This document shows, piece by piece, positions 59,381 through 64,000 of a stretch of 64,000 nucleotides of DNA; positions within the stretch are counted from its first letter, which is position 1, and the number at the start of each line of letters is the position of its first letter. The notes under the pieces were generated by a model. The model was not told where the DNA came from and searched no databases. It saw only the letters and a program-made list of their open reading frames with translations. The stretch is from positions 1-64,000 of the forward strand of contig JAIQDT010001104.1 in the NCBI GenBank assembly GCA_021521415.1, in the 5' to 3' direction. This stretch comes from Bidens hawaiensis (taxonomy: Eukaryota > Streptophyta > Magnoliopsida > Asterales > Asteraceae). The position numbers and the translations under genes were made by a program.

Positions 59381-60753
59381 TGTGAAACCAAACCTCAAAC
59401 GAAGAAACAAGCAAAGAGACGAAGAAAAAACAAGAAAACAAAGAAACACGCCCCCATGTCTCAAGAAACACGCCCCCATGCTTATGGAACAAGAAAAGAC
59501 AAAATCTGAGAACAAAAGCACGGGGCCGTGCTCAGCATACACGGGGCCGTGGACAGGAATGCAGAAAAGACAAAGAAGAACTGAGCACATGTCACTAAAA
59601 AGCACGGGACCGTGTCTGCTAACCACGGGGCCGTTGCCAGCTCACACAAAAGACAAAAAAAATCTGGCACATCTCATAAAAATACACGAGGCCGTGCTCA
59701 TCAAGCACGGGGCCGTGCCTCACCATCCAGATTGCCTATAAATAGTGGCTCATGTTGCATTCATCAAGTGTGCCTTGAAAAAATTTCTATCCGATTCTCT
59801 CTTATAAAAATACACACTAACACTCACCTTGAAGATCAAGTGAAGAGTTTGAAGGTTTGGAGGTCATCACCACTAATCATCATCATCAACCATCATCCCC
59901 ATCATTAAGAAGAAGGATTCATCTACATTTGGTTAGATTGTTCCAAGTTTAATCATGTATTTGTTATTATTAATCATCTTAATGTTCATAATAATGCTCA
60001 TTATGAGCTAAACTCCTTTTACCATCTAAAAGCTATGAAGAAGCTTTGTTTTACTTGATAATTAATCAAGACATGTGATGTAGTCTAGTTAAGTACATGG
60101 TTATATTACAATTATCTTTTGATGAGAAATGTTTCACCATCTTAAATCGCTAATTCAAAGTTGGTGGTTGTCAATCTCTTTGGCAATCGTTCATGATCGA
60201 TTCATATTCTTGAAAGATAGAAAATACCTTGATACATTATCGAAACATGGATCCTTATATTACTTAGAAATGATGAGATATAAGTTATGGTGTATTTTTC
60301 TAAACCTTGGTAATCCGAAAATAGCTTTGCTTAGGATATCAAATTAGCTAAAGAAACTATATGTTAATGGAATGTGTAATCATAACCTACTTAAATCAAC
60401 CAAGGGGAGGTTGTGTGATGAACTACAATCACCCGAAGTTGTTAGAATTGGTATTCGAGATTTTGAAGTCAATCCTAATCTTTCTACTTAACGAAACTAC
60501 TTGCCAACTTAAATTGACATCATTGAGATGGTATGACATTAGGAAAGGGTGGACTTTAAAATGCGCATATCATCTCCTTAGTGCCAAAGATGCTCACTTT
60601 GGGTTAAGGAGTTATCTATCATATATTGCTACGGTAAGTTTATCACATGTCTATATATTAATTATCAATGCTAAAATGGAGTGGATTCTTGATCTTAGAT
60701 TGTAACCTTCGTATAATTGAACAACTCGTTTAGAATTTCTTATCTTGGTCACC

Positions 60754-60822
<69 letters not shown>

Positions 60823-61094
60823 TTTATATTTTATAAAAAGTTCAAAAATTAACCTCAAAATGATTAAAACCTTCGATTGAAGTAAAACAACGATTTATTA
60901 TTAGAAACCTTTGTGTCCACGGATCGATACTTGGTTCTTACCAATACTATTCTACATATACGATAGGTACAATTGCATATTTTGTGTGTGTTTAGTCTTT
61001 GTAGAAATCACTTTTATAAATTTAAAACACGATCTTGTGCAAAAGCTAAATATCCAATCTATCATATTTTATACAAGCTACACAGCACGTATCA
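59381..61094 (+). repeat. 5' LTR of the Athila-type element (left boundary approximate)
   Basis: A TATA box TATAAATAG lies at 59737-59745, just after the palindrome cluster. The LTR ends near GCACGTATCA (61085-61094). A long (TA)n tract lies at about 60755-60819. I found no start/end inverted pair that fixes the left boundary. ORFs inside it are incidental. Confidence 0.6.
59451..59722 (+). repeat. Palindrome cluster upstream of the Athila TATA box
   Basis: About six copies of the palindrome CACGGGGCCGTG or one-base variants (CACGGGACCGTG, CACGAGGCCGTG, CACGGGGCCGTTG) occur at intervals, preceded by two ACACGCCCCCATG words. The cluster ends 15-20 bases before the TATA box, so it is a likely promoter element. 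Confidence 0.75.
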
Positions 61095-61100
61095 AGTTTT

Positions 61101-61118
61101 TGGCGCCGTTGCCGGGGA
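61101..61118 (+). promoter_or_regulatory. Primer binding site of the Athila-type element
   Basis: TGGCGCCGTTGCCGGGGA lies six bases after the inferred LTR end. Confidence 0.88.
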
Positions 61119-61410
61119 CACGGTACGTTTCTAAGAACGATCCAAGTTTTAAGTTAATCATTGTTTATAGTTGTACAAATTTTTAACTTCTATTTCACTT
61201 TATTTTTAATTTTTACTAAATACTAAAATATAATTTTACGGCTAGCTTACTTTTTACCTTATTTACCTTAACTTTACTCTAGCTTAATTAAGACCTTAGT
61301 TTAGTTTAGTTAAAAATAGCGTAGCATAACTCGTAGTTTAATACTAGACTAACCTTTTAGACTAACTTTAGCTAACTTTTGCTTTATTGTTTAATTTTGA
61401 TTTAGTCCCA

Positions 61411-62634
61411 TGTATGTACTCTACTTTTGAGCCTGAGCTTATTTCTCCAATTTCTGAACCAGAACGATTATTTCGTCGACGAACTCGTAAACTGACTACG
61501 GAAACCGCAGAAGCAATCAAAGACGAATCAGTAGACACCACCACATCAGGAGAAAATCAAACCGAAGAAATGATGGCGGCCCAGAACAATGAGCTGAACA
61601 TGAGCCAGTATGCCAAGCCAACTCTTGAAGGCTACGGCAATGGAGTGGCTCCACCCGAATTCATCGAAAATTTCGAAATCAAATCAAGCACCATTCATAT
61701 GGTGGAAAATTCAGTTCAATTTCATGGTCTCCTCGACGAAGACCCTCTTTCTCACATATCTCGATTCTTACGAATCTGCGGAACCTTTAAAATCCAAAAC
61801 TGTTCAGAAGATCAAATCAAGCTTAAACTCTTTCCTTTCTCTCTATGGGGCCAAGCCCTAGAATGGATAGAATCTCTTTCCTCTGGTTCCATTACCACTT
61901 GGGACCAGATGATTGAACAGTTTATCCTCAAATATTTTTCGCCCGACAAAACTGCCAAATACCGAGCCAGCATTACCGGATTCCAGACCGATGATGATGA
62001 ATCGTTACACGCAGCATGGGAAAGATACAAAAGTCTTTTAAGAAGATGCCCACACCATGGACTTAGCGTATGGTTACAAGTTCAAACTTTCTTTGACGCA
62101 CAATCCAGTCAAAACAAACAGGCCGCAAAAAGATTTTCGCTGGTGGAGACCTGGGATCCAAATCACCTAACGAAGCATTTGAAGTCCTGGAGAAGGCCGC
62201 AAAAAGATTTTCGCTTACAACCCACCAAGATCTACACCTACCCATAAAGGAATACACCACGTTGATTCCAACACCCTTGTCACAGCACAGCTTGAAGCTC
62301 TTTCTAAAAAATTCGAACAACTTCAAGCCGAGCTATCAAAAAACAGACTCACCTGTGACACTTTTGGAGGAAATCATAAGACGAGTGACTGTAAACAAGT
62401 CATTATGTCCATGGAAGAAGTCTATTTCATCGCTCGACAGAACAACGCTTTCAGCAATAACTACAACCCAGGTTGGAGAAACCATCCAAACTTCAGCTGG
62501 ATAGACGGAGGTAACACTCAACCCCTACCAGGATTCGAAAAGAGACCGATGATCAATCCTTCCAACCTAAAAATCAATACCAAGACCAAAGCTCGAGTAA
62601 CCATCAAAACCCGAGCTACTCAAAGATCGAAGAA
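61411..62634 (+). pseudogene. gag: gag of the Athila-type element
   Basis: The frame is open from 61387 and its first in-frame ATG is at 61414, giving a start MYSTFEPELISP. The gag core follows (PPEFIENFEIKSSTIHMV, LFPFSLWGQALEWIESL, WDQMIEQFILKYFSP, RCPHHGLS), typical of Athila. Near 62120 the frame is lost where a 22-bp segment is a duplicate of 62194-62215. The next conserved block GGDLGSKSPNEAFEVLEKAA lies in another frame. Then come VTAQLEALSKKFEQLQAEL and a zinc-knuckle-like CDTFGGNHKTSDC that lacks the second Cys. A further frame change near 62560 leads into the next part. Confidence 0.82.
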
Positions 62635-64000
62635 ATGTTAATCCAATTAATGACCAAAACAAATGAAGCAGAAAAGAAAGCCGACTCGAGAGCTGTTGAT
62701 ATCAGAGGAGTATTATTAAAACTTCAGAACTTAGAAACCCAAATAGGACAAATTGCCCGACAATTATCCGAAAGACCACTTGGCGCCCTTCCAAGCAACA
62801 CAATCACCAACCTGAATGCAACAGCTAATGCCGTTACATTACGAAGCGGTACGACCACTGTTGTCTCACCAACCTCAGAACCAGTTATGGAAAAGAAGTC
62901 TCCTGATGAAACGCAGGAAAGGCTGACCCCAACAAGCATAATCCAACCTAAGGAGCTAGTCCGAACTTATGTTCCACCTATTCCATACCCTGGAAAACTG
63001 AAGCAGGAGCGATTGGAAGCCCAGTATGGGAAGTTTCTTGAACTCTTTAAAAAACTCCATATCAATATCCCTTTTGTCGAAGCTATTTCCCAGATACCAA
63101 AATATGCCAAGTTTCTCAAAGAAGTGCTGACAAACAAAAGAAAGCTGGAGGAGCTCTCGCATGTCACCCTAAGTGAAGAATGTTCAGCTGTCCTCCAAAG
63201 CAAGCTACCAACAAAGATGACCGATCCAGGGAGCTTTACTATCCCTTGTCTCATAGGAAATTTATCTGTTAGCAATACCCTGGCTGACTTAGGATCTAGT
63301 ATTAATTTAATGCCTTATGCGGTTTTTGCAAAACTAGGGATAGGAGAACCAAAGCCCACCCGCATGAGCATTCAGTTAGCTGACCGATCCGTTAAATATC
63401 CTAGGGGCATTGTTGAAAACATGCTTGTCAAAATTGACAAATTTGTTTTCCCGGTAGATTTTGTGATTCTAGACATGGAGGAAGACAAAAGTGTACCTCT
63501 AATTTTAGGCAGACCCTTTTTAGCCACCGCAAAGGCTATCATTGATGTTTGCACCGGTAAACTCACTCTCTGGGTTAATGACGAGGCAATCACTTTTGAC
63601 ATAGGAAAATCTATGCAATATCCGCAACAACACGATGACACTTTATATTGTGTTGACATCATAGTCTCCATCGTAAGTTGCTATATGCGAGATTCCTCCA
63701 TTAATACTCCCATAGAAACACAAGTCTTAGACAAAACACTTAACAAACCCATTTTAGAAAACGAAAATCTCAACAACAATTACCAAGAAGAATCAGAAAT
63801 AATATGCGAAATAAGTGAAAATAATGAAAAATCAAAACCATCAATTGAAGAACCACCATCCTTAGAATTAAAAGAACTACCAAACCAACTCGAATACGCC
63901 TTTCTAGAAAAAGACTCTCAACTCCCAGTAATTATTTCATCTCACCTTTCCAAAGAAGAGAAAGACGAACTTCTTAAGGTTCTCAAAAACCATAAGAAGG
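62635..64000 (+). CDS. Athila gag end and protease region, open to the window edge (partial)
   Basis: One frame is open from about 62560 (ATG at 62635) to 64000 without a stop. It contains a coiled coil (KLQNLETQIGQIARQLSERP), the linker PPIPYPGKLKQE, ISQIPKYAKFLKEVLTNKRK, and the Athila-type protease: IPCLIGNLSVSN, the catalytic block LADLGSSINLMPY, and VPLILGRPFLATAKAIIDV. The D-L-G-S/A-S form is normal for Athila. An acidic linker follows, heading into reverse transcriptase. The frame is intact here, but the gag frameshifts upstream mean that this copy cannot make a normal polyprotein. Confidence 0.8.
   Translation, partial: MLIQLMTKTNEAEKKADSRAVDIRGVLLKLQNLETQIGQIARQLSERPLGALPSNTITNLNATANAVTLRSGTTTVVSPTSEPVMEKKSPDETQERLTPTSIIQPKELVRTYVPPIPYPGKLKQERLEAQYGKFLELFKKLHINIPFVEAISQIPKYAKFLKEVLTNKRKLEELSHVTLSEECSAVLQSKLPTKMTDPGSFTIPCLIGNLSVSNTLADLGSSINLMPYAVFAKLGIGEPKPTRMSIQLADRSVKYPRGIVENMLVKIDKFVFPVDFVILDMEEDKSVPLILGRPFLATAKAIIDVCTGKLTLWVNDEAITFDIGKSMQYPQQHDDTLYCVDIIVSIVSCYMRDSSINTPIETQVLDKTLNKPILENENLNNNYQEESEIICEISENNEKSKPSIEEPPSLELKELPNQLEYAFLEKDSQLPVIISSHLSKEEKDELLKVLKNHKK

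Larger units (their letters stand above)
59381..64000 (+). mobile_element. Ty3/gypsy Athila-type element, running off the right edge
   Basis: A long 5' LTR (left boundary unresolved, right end near 61094) is followed by the primer site TGGCGCCGTTGCCGGGGA (61101-61118), which is typical of Athila. Gag and the protease region follow, open to the end of the window. Reverse transcriptase would lie beyond 64000. Confidence 0.82.

Noticed and set aside
59382..59741. 119-codon ORF and opposite-strand ORFs in the palindrome cluster
   Set aside because: They arise from the repeated palindrome in the Athila LTR and lie just upstream of its TATA box.

Overview
The window is plant nuclear DNA made almost entirely of nested transposable elements; I see no intact host gene. 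A broken CYCLOIDEA-type TCP gene and retroelement families that I associate with composites suggest Asteraceae (inference). Nearly every coding region is damaged by stops or frameshifts.

Layout. 0-0.4 kb: a minus-strand copia LTR leaving the window on the left. 0.6-0.8 kb: a MITE. 1.5-3.4 kb: a decayed MYB/NAM-type accessory ORF on the minus strand, split by a solo copia LTR (2.05-2.43 kb). 4.06-4.5 kb: a decayed retroelement-type C-terminal domain. 5.2-5.9 kb: the CYC-like TCP pseudogene. 6.6-22.07 kb: an old copia whose coding sequence is split by a young Sirevirus-type copia (7944-20285, exact 5-bp target duplication GGAAT, LTRs differing at 4 of 412 positions). That element carries gag, pol, a 38-A tract, two hairpin modules, a long env-like region, and dense arrays of GCGAAGTT/AACTTCGC.

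22.3-23.4 kb: a hAT-type element with a MITE inside it. 25.7-26.3 kb: two head-to-tail MITEs sharing TTA. 26.28-38.7 kb: a PIF/Harbinger-type element with a spliced MYB-like ORF, split by a 10.4-kb Tekay-type gypsy chromovirus (27947-38318, target duplication CGAAA, 2.49-kb LTRs). 40.7-44.0 kb: several inverted-repeat elements lying against (TA)n microsatellites. 46.0-46.5 kb: a copia gag fragment. 46.8-55.5 kb: a Tat-lineage gypsy element with two RNase H domains, a hAT MITE inside its polyprotein, and an antisense, apparently spliced ORF after integrase. 55.9-58.2 kb: a complete non-coding LTR element on the minus strand (target duplication AAATT) that shares the palindrome motif, primer site and polypurine tract of the Sirevirus-type element. 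59.4-64.0 kb: an Athila-type gypsy element with a palindrome-rich LTR, running off the right edge.

How the parts work together. The 8-20 kb element belongs to a family that could supply proteins in trans to the non-coding 2.3-kb element, because both carry the same cis-acting signals. The rest is layered decay: the target duplications show copia inside copia, gypsy inside Harbinger, MITE inside hAT, MITE inside Tat, and non-autonomous copia inside or beside Tat.
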